In this document: positions 20,101 through 29,959 of the stretch, one piece after another
Layout: every line of letters begins with the position of its first letter
Numbering within the stretch: position 1 is the stretch's first letter
DNA from: Ulva prolifera
Taxonomy: Eukaryota > Chlorophyta > Ulvophyceae > Ulvales > Ulvaceae
Direction of reading: 5' to 3'
Assembly (NCBI GenBank): GCA_023078555.1
Contig: CM041202.1
Location: 248,001 to 312,000, forward strand
Length of the DNA: 64,000 nt
Notes under the pieces: model-generated
The model's input: the letters and a program-made list of their open reading frames with translations, nothing else
Database searches by the model: none
Told to the model about the DNA's origin: nothing
Translations under genes and position numbers: made by a program

Positions 20101-23100
20101 TGCCAATCGAGGAGTGAGAGCGCCTGAGCAGCTGAGCGCCTGATAGTCGCAAGGCCTGGTAAGAGAACGCCGAGCGCCACCTGGGAGGCAGCCTCCCGCC
20201 CATGGACCACCCATGCTTTGTGACTGCCATGGCTGGCTGTTCTCACATACCACTTTACATACCATATGCATGCTGTGAGGGGAGTGTACTCTGACGTACA
20301 CCAGAGCTGCTGCGCAGCATGCAGCAGGTCAGCAGGTCGAGGGGCGCACGATGTGCTGTGCGGCAAGGAAGCCCTGCTCCGACACTCGCAAGTCTCCCGT
20401 GACAAAGAAGAAGAGGCCGTCCGCGTTTGCCTTCGTCGTGATCGGCGGGAAGTTGCCAAACTCCGTGCGCAGCTTGCATGACTGCGGCTCGAGCAGGACG
20501 CGGTCGAGGAACTGCCTGTTCGCGCCGTACACCATGCTCGCGTCCAGCACGGCCGTCTGCGCGTTCACCGTGTTCTTGCATAGGCCTTCCACCTGTGTGA
20601 CCGCGTTGTGGAGGCCCATCTCGCCCAGCTCCGTGTCGACGTAAGAGAAGTCACTCTCCTCGTCCTCGATGGACAGAGCCATGTCGTGGTCTGCAGCACG
20701 GGCGCGGGAGTGTCACAAGTGTGATGTTCACATGATCGGAGGGGTATCTGTTGTAACAATGAGTGCAATTCCTGATGCTGCAGCTCAGCTGTGCCTGGCA
20801 GTATGGCCACAGATGGCAACCCGCTTCAGCATGCATAGTGTTCAACATGCCTGGAGCCGCCTCCTCTTGACCGCAATGCAGTGATGTGCATACAGATGGC
20901 ACATGCATACGTGTGAGGATATTGGTAGTTACGACAGAGGCGAGGCGGCGAGGCGGGCAGCACCAAAAACAGCGATCAAGTACTGCAACATTGAGAAACA
21001 GAGAAATCGAAAAGAACACCATCACCAACCCAGCCCAGCACACCCACATGTCCAATGGGTTAAGGACGGTGTACAAGGCACCCCCTCCGGTTCTGGAGGT
21101 TGCGGGTTCGATTCTGCGTGCGCTTGAAATTTGGGGAATCGAAGCGGCCGTTCGTGACCGCATCGCATCGCTTAGCACACGGAGGAGGCCCTATGAGTTG
21201 TGTGTGATCGTCTGAGGGTTTCCAGGTGGTTTACCCCCTCAGCATATGTGATCCTGTCAACTCGGAGTTGTCAATGTCCAATAGGCAACGGCTCAGTAAA
21301 TTCAGACTTTACTTGACCCTGCCGCAGCCGCAGCCACAGCCACGACCAGCAGCCACGGCCAGCCACGACCAGCAGCCACGACCAGCAGCCACGTCCAGCC
21401 ACGACCAGCAGCCACGGCCAGCAGCCACGGTCAGCTACCAGTCTATACCAGTCTACATGCCTGCAGGCTGGCTGTGTGCATGCATGTGCGCGCGGGGCCG
21501 CCCGCAACTGGAACTCATCCACTATAGCATAGCTACATGCTACTAGTAGCATACTACCAACGCAACTGGTGCTAGTAGACTGCCAGGGCATCATATGATC
21601 ATACCCTGTTGGGCAGGCTGATTGGCAACTGTTAACTGAATTCAGTTCCCCGAACCACATCCCAAGCCCTCCACAGCATGTACATGCTCTTATGCAGCTG
21701 CTCTTATGATCATGCCGTGCTCAATGGTGCTCACACAGTGTTGGAACATGCATGTGGTGCATGCATGTGCCGGGGGCAGCGAGGGCGCACCCAGGAACTG
21801 GCCCACACCCCAGACCATGTTGGTGAGGCCGAAGCTGTTGTCTGCGTTGCCATCGGCCGCGAAGATGTCACTGATGACGCGGATGTCTCCTGTCGCCTGC
21901 ATATGCCAATCCCAGACATGTCAGTACAAGCTGACAAGCTACCTGACTGCTGAGGCTATCTGACACACAGGAACTTTTTCCTTGTGCTGCAGCTGCCAAA
22001 CCCGCCATGATAGGGCTGCAACATAACGTTGTGCCGCAGTACTGTTGCACCTAGGCAAGCTTTTTATCAGTCTTATTTGTTTGTTCCTGTGCAAGCTGAA
22101 GCAGGAAAAAACTTGCAGGTGCCAATGCCATGCAGTGCGCATTCCCCACGCAGCTGCACATGTTGGGGGCCACAGTAACAACTAAACAATATTTCACAGG
22201 TACTGAAACGAACATGAACCGTGCGTGAGTCTCTTCACAAGACCACAAAACCGCCAATGCATGAACAAGCCTGTAGGCCTGGTGACACTGTGCTACAAGG
22301 ACAATGTCTGAGGGGCATGTGGCTCTGCGCATGCCAGGTGCAAGGTACTGCTAGATGCCGGAGGCGCAATGCGCATATGCATGCTCACAGGTATTTACAA
22401 AAGAGGTAGATTTGTTATATAGACAGGTGTCGGCTGCGGTGTGGTTCGAGTTGCTGTGCGGTTCCTGCGGCGCCATGGGCATCATGTGCTGTGGGTGTGT
22501 TGCTGTTGGTTCGGATGAGGTTCGGTTTTGGTGTTTGTCTTCCCCCGTTCACTCTTTTGTAACTCATGGGCATCATGTCACAGCGAGCCTCTCAATGCCA
22601 GCCTCTCCTCGCGACGCTGTCCTTGCAGTGCGTATATGCGCTTGTGCCACGTACGTGGACACGGCGCAGCTGCGCAGCTGCGTGCCGGCCTTGCAGGAGC
22701 ATGCGCCATGGGATGCGCAAGTTCGGACCCCAGCAAAATGTTGCGAATTCGGTTTCCGAAGGCGCCGGTGCTCCGCGGAGGGGTCGTGCATGTGCGCGCA
22801 CAAACATAGCACACGAACATCTCACCGCAGCGTCTGCTCGAGATGGCACATGGACACGTACTTGCAGAGCCCTGCCACGCGGCGGGGCCTGCAGATCGCG
22901 CCCGAGCCGCTCACTGGACCCTACGGACGCATTGGAATGTAAACTTTCGAGGAGTTTTGGTCTGCACTGGTGTATCTCGAGATACGCTGCTGTAACAATC
23001 GCAGCGATGTTACAAAAGAGTGAACGGGAGAAAACAAACACTGAAACCGAATCTCATCCGAATCAACAGCAACATACACTTACACACACACGAACACTAC

Positions 23101-24486
23101 AACCGCACTCACAACTCAGCCCGGCAGCTGCTGGGCACCTATGCGCGGAAAAGCGAGCGTCTAATAAAGCATGCATGTTAAATGGTACAGAAGAGTCACG
23201 GTGATCGAAAAATCAAGTGTCCAACAAAGCGCATTTCGAACGGTATGCCCGACGCATGCTGCATGCAGACCAAGATACCTCGATCGGCGATCGCGTCCAA
23301 CGGATGAGAATCTTCTGCGGTGTTTTGTCTTACTCCCGTTTACTCGGTTGTAACACGTATTCGATCTCGACGTTTTCGAAATTCGAATGTGCGCATACCG
23401 CTGACATCTGGTGTTTGTGTTCTCCCGTTTACTCTTTTGTAACCATATGTCTGCGCACACCGCTGACATCTTCCATCATGCGCTGCAGCTGCGTGTCTAC
23501 CTCGGACAGACAGGCGCCTATCGATATCTGCCGGCGTACGCGTACGCGTGCAGAGTGAACTTCATGCAGGTGTTCAACGATGGAACACCTGTATAGCGTA
23601 TGTCAGGGAGGATCATGATCACCCAGACTCGGCACAGGTGAACATGCTGCCGCGGCCGATGCCACAGGACAAGGGCGTCCTAGCACATGCCAGCTGACCA
23701 TGCTATGCAGTACCGGCTACGGTACAGCACAACGTGTACAGTCACGTTGTGCTGATGACAGCGACAGGTAGCTAGAAGAGCTCTCAAGAGATCTCTCAGA
23801 CATTGTTTTTACAGAAGAGTGAAAGGGCATAGACAAAACTCGGCAAAATAATCAGTATGTGTTGCTGTTGATGCGGATGAGATTCGGTTTCAGTGTTTGC
23901 CTTCTTCCGTTCACTGTATTGTAGTCAGCACAAGAATCTTTCTCACACAAGCGGATACACGCAAGCCTAACTGCGAGCCCCACCGGCAACCCACCGACCG
24001 TTGACCAGTATCGACTTTTGTTTTTAGGTATCGACTCGGATGCACGTCACACAAACGCGCTGCACTTTGATCTAGCTACGCACATGTAACTCTTTTGTAA
24101 TCTACAGCTACGCACATGCGTGCACATGAGCGGCCGCTGCACATCATACATGGCGGAGAGGGCAACAACGCACCGCCGATTTCAACAAAAAAAAAACCAA
24201 ACAAAACAAATTGGAGCACGTGCGTACGCACCGCAGTCCCAGTGGGCAGGCACTCGCAGGTGCGGGTGTAGAGATCCACGCGGGTCAGTTGCTGCGTCGC
24301 GATGGTGCCATCGACGGCGACAGAGCCGGCGTTGGTGCCGAGGAACTGGCCCCGCTGGCGCTCCGTGCCAGCCCGGCTAACGCTGTCGCCTTGTCCCAGA
24401 TTGTCACCGATGAAGGCCTGTCCCGAGGCGGACCGGGCTAGGACCAGCGCTGCTGCTACCGCAGCCGTCGTCGAAAGCATCTTCAA
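17197..24486 (-). CDS. Secreted animal-type haem peroxidase, seven exons
   Basis: Exons: 24232-24486, 21791-21896, 20350-20690, 19737-19972, 19360-19426, 18442-18722, 17197-17485. All junctions are in phase and give 524 aa. The first 22 residues are a typical signal peptide ending SASGQA. The exon 2/3 join creates GQFLDHDMAL, matching the distal Gln/Asp/His motif of myeloperoxidase-type enzymes. TGDLRVSE carries the conserved Arg and Glu. The exon 4/5 join creates YRIGHDLIG, the proximal haem-ligand histidine motif. IFRGRELGVPDY matches the conserved RGRDHGLPxY. The protein should oxidise organic or halide substrates with H2O2 outside the cell or in the secretory system; the substrate is not predictable. 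Introns carry several retroposon insertions. The exon 6 donor at 18441 was chosen over 18455 because only it fits exon 7. The segment between the signal peptide and exon 2 is short for the family. Confidence 0.92.
17975..18032 (+). mobile_element. LINE 3'-tail insertion in peroxidase intron 6
   Basis: Contains TTCGGTTTCAGTGTTTG and CTCCCGTTCACTCTTTT with a different A/T-rich end. It is flanked by AAAACTGTGGCAGGA at 17960-17974 and 18033-18047. Confidence 0.8.
18208..18424 (-). mobile_element. 217-bp GT-rich retroposon at the exon 6 splice donor of the peroxidase gene
   Basis: A minus-strand copy of the family ending GGTGCTGCCCGCC...TTTGTCCTTG. It is flanked by an exact 17-bp duplication, GCTGCCCACAGCGTCAC, at 18191-18207 and 18425-18441. 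On the gene strand the duplicated sequence starts GTGACG, and its edge coincides with the end of exon 6 (18442), so the splice donor itself has been duplicated. Confidence 0.85.
20930..20985 (-). mobile_element. Fragment of the GT-rich retroposon family
   Basis: TTACGACAGAGGCGAGGC and GGCGGGCAGCACC match the inverted 3' end of the family seen at 18208 and 49082. No duplication was found. It lies in peroxidase intron 2. Confidence 0.5.
21048..21315 (+). mobile_element. tRNA-derived SINE, full-length-looking copy
   Basis: The head resembles an arginine-type tRNA: CCAATGGGTTAAGG as an A-box-like start, AAGGCACC, a CCTCC/GGAGG stem, and GGTTGCGGGTTCGATTC, which contains a perfect B box (GGTTCGATTC). 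A conserved body follows (TTTGGGGAATCGAA, GGAGGAGGCCCT, AACTCGGAGTTGTCAATGTC) and an A/T-rich end TTTACTT. The body recurs at 54131-54330 and, inverted, near 29868 and 56398. It lies in peroxidase intron 2. Confidence 0.8.
21324..21440 (+). repeat. Minisatellite of CAGCCACGACCAG-like units
   Basis: About ten imperfect copies of a 9-13 bp unit (CAGCAGCCACGACCAG and variants) directly after the SINE. Confidence 0.85.
22488..22564 (+). mobile_element. 77-bp LINE 3'-tail insertion in peroxidase intron 1
   Basis: Ends CCCCCGTTCACTCTTTTGTA and is flanked by the exact 14-bp duplication CATGGGCATCATGT at 22474-22487 and 22565-22578. Confidence 0.88.
23014..23125 (-). mobile_element. LINE 3'-tail insertion, minus orientation
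   Basis: TTACAAAAGAGTGAACGGG is followed by the inverted tail, including CCGAATCTCATCCGAAT and AACCGCACTCACAACTCAG. No clear duplication. It lies in peroxidase intron 1. Confidence 0.8.
23409..23452 (+). mobile_element. 44-bp LINE 3'-tail insertion with target duplication
   Basis: Contains TTCTCCCGTTTACTCTTTTG. Flanked by GCGCATACCGCTGACATC (23391-23408) and the same with one change (23453-23470). Confidence 0.82.
23725..23754. repeat. Hairpin, 12-bp perfect stem, 6-nt loop
   Basis: CAGCACAACGTG, loop TACAGT, then the exact complement. Confidence 0.85.
23865..23928 (+). mobile_element. LINE 3'-tail fragment
   Basis: GATGAGATTCGGTTTCAGTG and TTCCGTTCACTGTATTGTAG match the LINE tail with several changes. 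Preceded at 23815-23835 by another remnant, AGAAGAGTGAAAGGGCA, in the opposite orientation. Confidence 0.65.
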
Positions 24487-24570
24487 CGCGTCTAATCAAG
24501 CTCTACGAATGCTTTCCGCAAAATGGAGGCTTTTAAGATGCAGCTTACGGGCAATTGGGAGGCGCGAGAT

Positions 24571-24617
<47 letters not shown>
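24571..24617 (+). repeat. 47-base poly-G run upstream of the peroxidase start codon
   Basis: An uninterrupted G run (C on the gene strand) 84 bp upstream of the ATG at 24486. It could form G-quadruplex or be an assembly or sequencing artefact. Confidence 0.9.
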
Positions 24618-24618
<1 letters not shown>

Positions 24619-25036
24619 GATGAGGCCTGCAGGCGGATTACTGTCGTATACTATAGCGAGTGGATCATGTACGGATCATGCACCGCGGCTGCTGCTTGAG
24701 TGTCAGCGCAGGAAGACGGACTGAGACAGGTGGTGGGAGCATCAGCTGCGCGAGCCTTATATATGCCCACTCAGCGACATGAACATGCGCGTCCCATGGC
24801 CAGGAGCATCGCAGATGCCAGCATGGAGGCCAGGCCGAAGGGTTGCGCTGCTTCCTCGCGGATTCTGCGTGGCGGAGCACGTGCGGTAAACCAGATTCAT
24901 GATCCGGATGGCAGTGGTGTTGGCCTTGTGTAATACTTGGAAAACCGGAAACTTGGATGCGTGCCCGGTCGGCCACCTGCACCTTTAATGCATTGCATGC
25001 GGAGTAGTAGACATTGTTAGTAACAATTTGTTACTG

Positions 25037-25174
25037 GGCCTGGAGGACGCGATCCTGCCGGACTGAGTTGTGAGTGCGGTTGTAGTGTTCGTGTGTGTGT
25101 GAGTGTATGTTGCAGTTGATTCGGATGAGATTCGGTTTCAGTGTTTGTTTTCTCCCGTTCACTCTTTTGTAAAC
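25037..25174 (+). mobile_element. 138-bp LINE 3'-tail insertion with exact target duplication
   Basis: Runs from GGCCTGGAGGACGCGATCC, through the GT repeat and TTCGGTTTCAGTG, to CTCCCGTTCACTCTTTTGTA. Flanked by CAATTTGTTACTG at 25024-25036 and 25175-25187. This copy defines the LINE tail well. Confidence 0.9.
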
Positions 25175-25439
25175 CAATTTGTTACTGCACTGCTACGCCG
25201 GAGTAGGTTAGCAACCTACCACTGCCGCGATGTTGATGGACTGCATTTCATATGGACTACATTTCCGAAATGTGAGTCATAGCACCATGATGGTGCTCGT
25301 GTTCACTATTCTTTGACGTATGGTGCGCGTGCCTGGCGGTATAGCACTGCTGCAGCTACACGCGAGGAGGCAGCCTCGGCCCGGGAAGGAAATCGGGGAT
25401 CCGGGAAGGAAATCGTGTACAATACGGATGCGAATATTT

Positions 25440-25592
25440 CGTGGTATTTGTCGTCTCCCGTGCACTTTTTTGTAAAAGCTGTACAAGCCGTGGTTCTTCA
25501 AGTTTTGTGGTGTATGTCTTCTCCCGTTTACTCTTTTATAAATTTTTGGTTTTACAAAAGAGTGAACGGGAGATCTCCGGTTCACACGGGTG
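25440..25592. mobile_element. Cluster of three LINE-tail remnants
   Basis: GTCTCCCGTGCAC near 25450 and TTCTCCCGTTTACTC near 25520 are in plus orientation; TTTTACAAAAGAGTGAACGG near 25553 is in minus orientation. Confidence 0.7.
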
Positions 25593-25600
25593 ATCACCAA

Positions 25601-25702
25601 CAGTGTTGGGTCCCTTTGCAGCATTTCCAGGGCTGCCACCCAGAAATTAGGGCTGAATATTCGGAATTGTTACATATGATCAGGCCCGACGACCCAACAC
25701 TG
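25601..25702 (+). mobile_element. 102-bp MITE-like element with perfect 12-bp terminal inverted repeats
   Basis: Begins CAGTGTTGGGTC and ends GACCCAACACTG, an exact inverted repeat. Related copies lie at 10288-10393 and, inverted, about 53631-53711. No obvious target duplication. The LINE reverse transcriptase coding sequence starts directly at its right edge. Confidence 0.8.
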
Positions 25703-26071
25703 GTGTGCAGCGATGGTGGCATGCGGCCGATCGCGGTGGGGGAGACCTGGTACCGGTTCGCGGCAGTGTGCGCCCTGCAGGTCGGCGTTGGCACGCGGGA
25801 CGGGACCGCAACAGTCGTGCACGGCCTGTCTTCTGCTCTCGCCGAGGGCGCTTCGGTGTTCTCGGTCGACATGAAGAACGCCTTCAACTGCATCGACCGC
25901 GCGGCCATGTTCGCTGCCGTGAAGGAGCGTGCCCCGGCGCTGCTGCCCTTCACGATTAGGGCGTAAGGCGCCGGGACCCCGCTGCACATCGCCGGCGCTC
26001 CGGAGGACGTCGAGCCGGTCCTCTGCCAACGTGGCGTCCGCCAAGGTGACCCCCTGGGCCCCCTCCTGTTT

Positions 26072-27616
26072 GTGTTGACCCTGCAGCCTGTCCTGGAGCG
26101 CGTCGACGCGTCAGGCGCCGGCGCCCCTGTGGTGGCGTACCTGGACAACATCAGCATCGCGGGCGACCTCGCGGCTGGAGCTGCCGTGTTCCGGCGGCTG
26201 TGCGTGGAAGCAGAAGGCGTGCGCAGCGTCGGGCTGGAGGTGAACCAGGCCAAATGCGGCGTCCACAGCGCCGACGCCGAGGCGGTGGCCGCTGTGGCCG
26301 CAGAGCTCGGCATTCGGGATCTGCACGAGGGCTTCAAGGCAGTCGGCCCGCCGCTGGGCACCCCGGAGTACGTCGCCGAGGCGCTGGATGCGCGGGCACG
26401 CGAGGTTGAGGGCCTCGTCGAGACCCTCGTGCGCATCCCGCTCTCAGTGCAGGCGCAGTTCCTCTTGCTGCGTGTGTCCCTGAGTGTGCGCATGACGCAC
26501 CTGACGCGGACGGTGCCGTATGCCGTGCTCGAGCCACACATGCGCAGGGCGGAGGCCGCTGTGTGGCGCGGTGCCGCCGCAATCCTGTGCCTGCCGCCTG
26601 AGGTTGCAGAGGCTGCTGCCGCATCTGACAACTCGGCCACTGACGTTGAGACGCGGCGGCTGTCTTATCGGCTGATGTCCCCTGTCAGGCATGGCGGGCT
26701 CGGATTGTCGAAGCTGGTGGACAGCGTCGCTGACGCAGCTTTCCTGTCGGAGGCCGGCACGGCCGAGCGCAACCTCGCCGGCTGCCCGGACCTGCTCCGC
26801 CCCCTCCGCAGCCGCAGCCGGGGCAGTCTGCTGCAGCGCTGGCAGGGCTTGTTCGACGAGCTGCATGAGCTGCTGGGGTGGGAGGCCGACGCCCGCGACC
26901 TACCGAACGAGTTCGTCGCGGGCAAGCTGCTGGCGGCCAAGCGCGAGGTGGGGCGCGCGGTCGCGGACCATGCGGCCTCACTCGAGCTACATGGCATCAA
27001 CCTCGACACGCCGGCCGGCAGGCGGGAAGCGGCGTGGCTCAGGACGGCGTCGGGGGGGCCTGCAGGTGCCTTCCTCTCCGCTCTGCCGGGCAGCGTTTTC
27101 ACCCTGGGCGACGACAATTTTGTCCTGGCCAGGACATGGCGGTGTGGCACCGCCTGCTTTTCCACGTCCCGACGGACTTCCCCCCCCCCTCCGTGCAAAT
27201 GCAGTGCAGGTGCTGCCGCCGAAACAGACCATGCCATGGTCTGCAAGAAGGTGGCAAAGGAGACCCAGATGCGCCATGATCACCTGGCTCGTGCCTTGTG
27301 CCTGGTCGCCTCTTTCGCCGGACTGCAGTCTGCCCTGGAGCCGCTCTACCGTGCCCTCGCGAGGGGCGTGGGTGTGGAGCTGAATCGCCGCGGGGACATC
27401 GTCGTGGTCATGCCGCGCCTGGAGATGGCGACCGTGGATGTCGTGGTCACACATGCGCCGGCGGCCTCGTACGTGGCCGCTGCGGCGCGGGAGACGGGTG
27501 CGACGGCGGAGCGGGCGGAGGACAGGAAGCGGGACCGTTTCCGGCGGGACGTGCCTGATCATGCCGCGTTCCGTTTACAGTCGAATCGTGTGGCTTCATG
27601 GGCAAGGCTGCCGTGA
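26072..27616 (+). pseudogene. LINE ORF: RT C-terminal half and restriction-like endonuclease
   Basis: 514 residues, in the same frame as 25703-25963 but separated from it by one stop codon. Residues 1-30 finish RT motif B and carry motif C as YLDN. The C-terminal 130 residues carry the CCHC/RHD/PD-(D/E)XK-like endonuclease features. Loss of the RT Asp and the stop make activity unlikely. Confidence 0.85.
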
Positions 27617-27859
27617 GGTTCCTTGGGCAGTTAGGGGATGTGGCCGCTGCCAGTGAGCGCATCTCCAAAGGCGCGTCTGTCCAGTGGGCGCTGCGGGTGC
27701 TGTCGGTGTCATTGCAGCGGGGCAACGCGGACATGTATCGGAAGTCTGGGCTTGTCATCATCATCTCTCGGTAGCAGGGGTAACGGTATTATGCGGGCCT
27801 TGAGAACGCGATCCTGCTGAACTGAGTTGTGAGTGCGGTTGTAGTGTTCGTGTGTGTGT

Positions 27860-27902
<43 letters not shown>
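27860..27902 (+). repeat. 43-base poly-G run within the LINE 3' tail
   Basis: Replaces or expands the (GT)n stretch seen in sister tails at 25090 and 15475. Confidence 0.9.
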
Positions 27903-27903
<1 letters not shown>

Positions 27904-27979
27904 GTGTGTGTTGAATTTGATTCGGATGAGATTCGGTTTCAGTGTTTGTTTTCTCCCGTTCACTCTTTTGCAAACACAT

Positions 27980-29070
27980 ATCACACACGCAAACGCAGTC
28001 ACATCACAGCAGCGACTGGTGCCTGCGAAACTCCGAACCGTATGACCCTACTGATCATGACACCCCAACAAGTCGCCTGTACAGCCATACCACCATGACA
28101 TCATGATGGTGGCGAAACGAAAACAGGGGCATATCGAACTCGAGCGCCGATTCTAGGCGCCTGTCCGCGGGCACCAGAGGCCAGCGCTGCCTGCAATATT
28201 GCGGCTGAATCTTGAGTCCTACGTGCTAGCTGGCCAGTGCTGCAGCTGCCCCCGTGACTCTCGAGAGTGGAAATTAGGGATCTCGATGGATGCCTCCCAG
28301 GCCTGAGCGCCAGACCTAGGCTGTCTGCATGCATGTGCGTTCGGTGAGCATGAAATATTCGAGTGCGCAATTGGAATGTGAACGACATCATGATGTGCAC
28401 TCTCCATGGGGTGATGCATCACCATCATGTTGTGGGGGCAGAAATGAGCTGGAGCATGCGCGGGACATCATGCACCAAGCTTAAGAGCCGCAAACGAGCA
28501 TGTGTGTGCTCGATGAATCAGGATGTGCCGCCTGTGAATGAGCCGCAACGAACTGTGAACGCTGTGGCCTGTCTCACGAGAGCTCGCGCACTCACCTGTG
28601 CACAGGCGCGTTACACCAGCGACTGCTCGGGTTCCTTACATGCATTCCACGGACCACGAGCCGCCTCTGAAGGCACCTTTGAATCCTCTTGTCGCCGCAA
28701 AGCGTCCCGGATCTGCACATTCGCAGACGCAGATGCAATATAGATCGACAGAACTACACATCTAGAAGAGTCAGCATGCTTTTTACAGAATAAATAACCA
28801 CAATAAACGAAACCAGAGCATTCACCACGCATATGCATCTTGCAATCACATATGCCCCGATGGGTTGCCAAATCGGATGCAGCACGTGAGGCACGAGGTG
28901 AACCAGAACCGCCTGATGCGCGGAAGCACGGCGCGAACATTCGAAGGGCTAGCGCTGCTGCACAGGGGCAGGCGGCAGGTGGCGGCCACAGTTGGCGCGC
29001 TGCAGCGCCGCGTGGACGTGCCGATACCGGCCGGCCCCACCAGCCGCGCAGTCGAGTCACCCTAGGGTTA
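27980..29070. other. Spacer without a supportable gene
   Basis: No recognisable protein motif. An open stretch at 28865-29065 (+) has no family resemblance that I can name. Confidence 0.45.
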
Positions 29071-29077
29071 ACCCTAC

Positions 29078-29117
29078 TCTGCACCCGCACACTAGAATTC
29101 TAGTGTGCGGGTGCAGA
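29078..29117. repeat. Perfect 40-bp palindrome at the edge of a LINE fragment
   Basis: TCTGCACCCGCACACTAGAA is followed by its exact reverse complement with no spacer. A second small palindrome, AGGGTTAACCCT, precedes it. Confidence 0.92.
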
Positions 29118-29136
29118 TTCTGGGTCGATACTAGAC

Positions 29137-29760
29137 GCCCCCCCCCACCCCCGTACAAATGCAGTGCAGGTGTTGCCGCCGATCCGGACCACGCCATGGT
29201 GTGCAAGAAGGTGGCAAAGGAGACCCAGATGCGCCATGATAACCTGGCTCGGGCCTTGCGCCTGGTCGCCACTTACGCCAGTCTGAGACTGCCCTGGAGC
29301 TGCACTACCGCGCCCTTACCTGGGGCGCGGGTGTGGAGCTGAATCGCCGCGGGGACATCGTCGTGGCCATGCAGCGCCTGGAGATGGCTGCTGTGGACGT
29401 CGTGGTCACGCATGCGCCGGCGGCCTCATACGTGGCCGCTGCGGCGCGGGAGACAGGGGCGACAGCGGAGCGGGCGGAGGACAGGAAGCGGGACCGCTTC
29501 CGGCGGGACGTGCCTGATAATGCCGCGTTGCGATTTGTTTCGTTCGCCGTCGAATCGCCGGCGAGCGGCTTCATGGGCAAAGCTGCCGTGAGGTTCATCG
29601 GCCAGTTGGGGATGTGGCTGCTGCCAGTGGGTGCATCTCCAAAGGCGCGTTTGTCTAGTGGGCGCTGCAGGTGCTGTCGGTGTCATTGCAGCGGGGCAAT
29701 GCAGACATGTTTCGGCCGGCTGGGCTTGTCATCTCTTGCAAGTTGGAGTGCACTGCCCTG
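29137..29760 (+). mobile_element. Second copy of the R2-like LINE, endonuclease end only
   Basis: Repeats the CCHC motif (YKCSAG...DHAMVC), RHDNLARAL, RRGDIVV and DVVVTHAPAASY of the copy at 27.2 kb with high nucleotide identity. A frame change near 29330 separates the zinc motif from the endonuclease core. The copy lacks the 3' tail and the whole RT. Confidence 0.85.
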
Positions 29761-29849
29761 CTCAGTGATCGAGCAGTGCTCACCAGCATAGAGTCGCCCT
29801 GCGGTGTCAAGGTTCCGAATCCAGGACTGATTCGAAGGTGTATATACAA

Positions 29850-29955
29850 TTGATAGTTTTCATGTAGAGGTAAGTAAATCTGCATTTACTGAGCCGTGTC
29901 CTATTGGACATTGACAACTCCGCGAGTTCACGGGACCACAGATGCCCATGCATAC
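29850..29955 (-). mobile_element. SINE 3' part, inverted
   Basis: TAAATCTGCATTTACTGAGC, ATTGGACATTGACAACTCC and CACGGGACCACAGATGCC are the inverted body and tail of the SINE at 21048-21315. The 5' tRNA-like part is missing. Confidence 0.75.
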
Positions 29956-29959
29956 ATAT

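Larger units (their letters stand above)
25703..27975 (+). mobile_element. R2-like LINE with C-terminal restriction-like endonuclease, 5' truncated, inactive
   Basis: Coding sequence begins within the RT finger (GMRPIAVGETW) and continues with motif A (DMKNAFNCID, near 25868), motif B (GVRQGDPLGPLL, near 26033) and motif C YLDN (26138-26149), where the second catalytic Asp is Asn. A TAA stop (25964-25966) interrupts the RT frame. The frame then runs to 27616 through a thumb region and a C-terminal CCHC motif (CKCS...DHAMVC, 27194-27244), RHD (27272-27280) and a GDI...DVVV...K segment typical of R2-type restriction-like endonucleases. A small deletion near 27570 shifts the frame relative to the copy at 29.1 kb. 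The 3' tail (27790-27975) contains a 43-base G run and ends CTCCCGTTCACTCTTTTG. This sequence is the evident parent type of the scattered tails. Confidence 0.88.

Noticed and set aside
21100-21125. A genuine tRNA gene at the B-box match
   Set aside because: The anticodon stem-loop is irregular and the sequence continues into a repeated SINE body.
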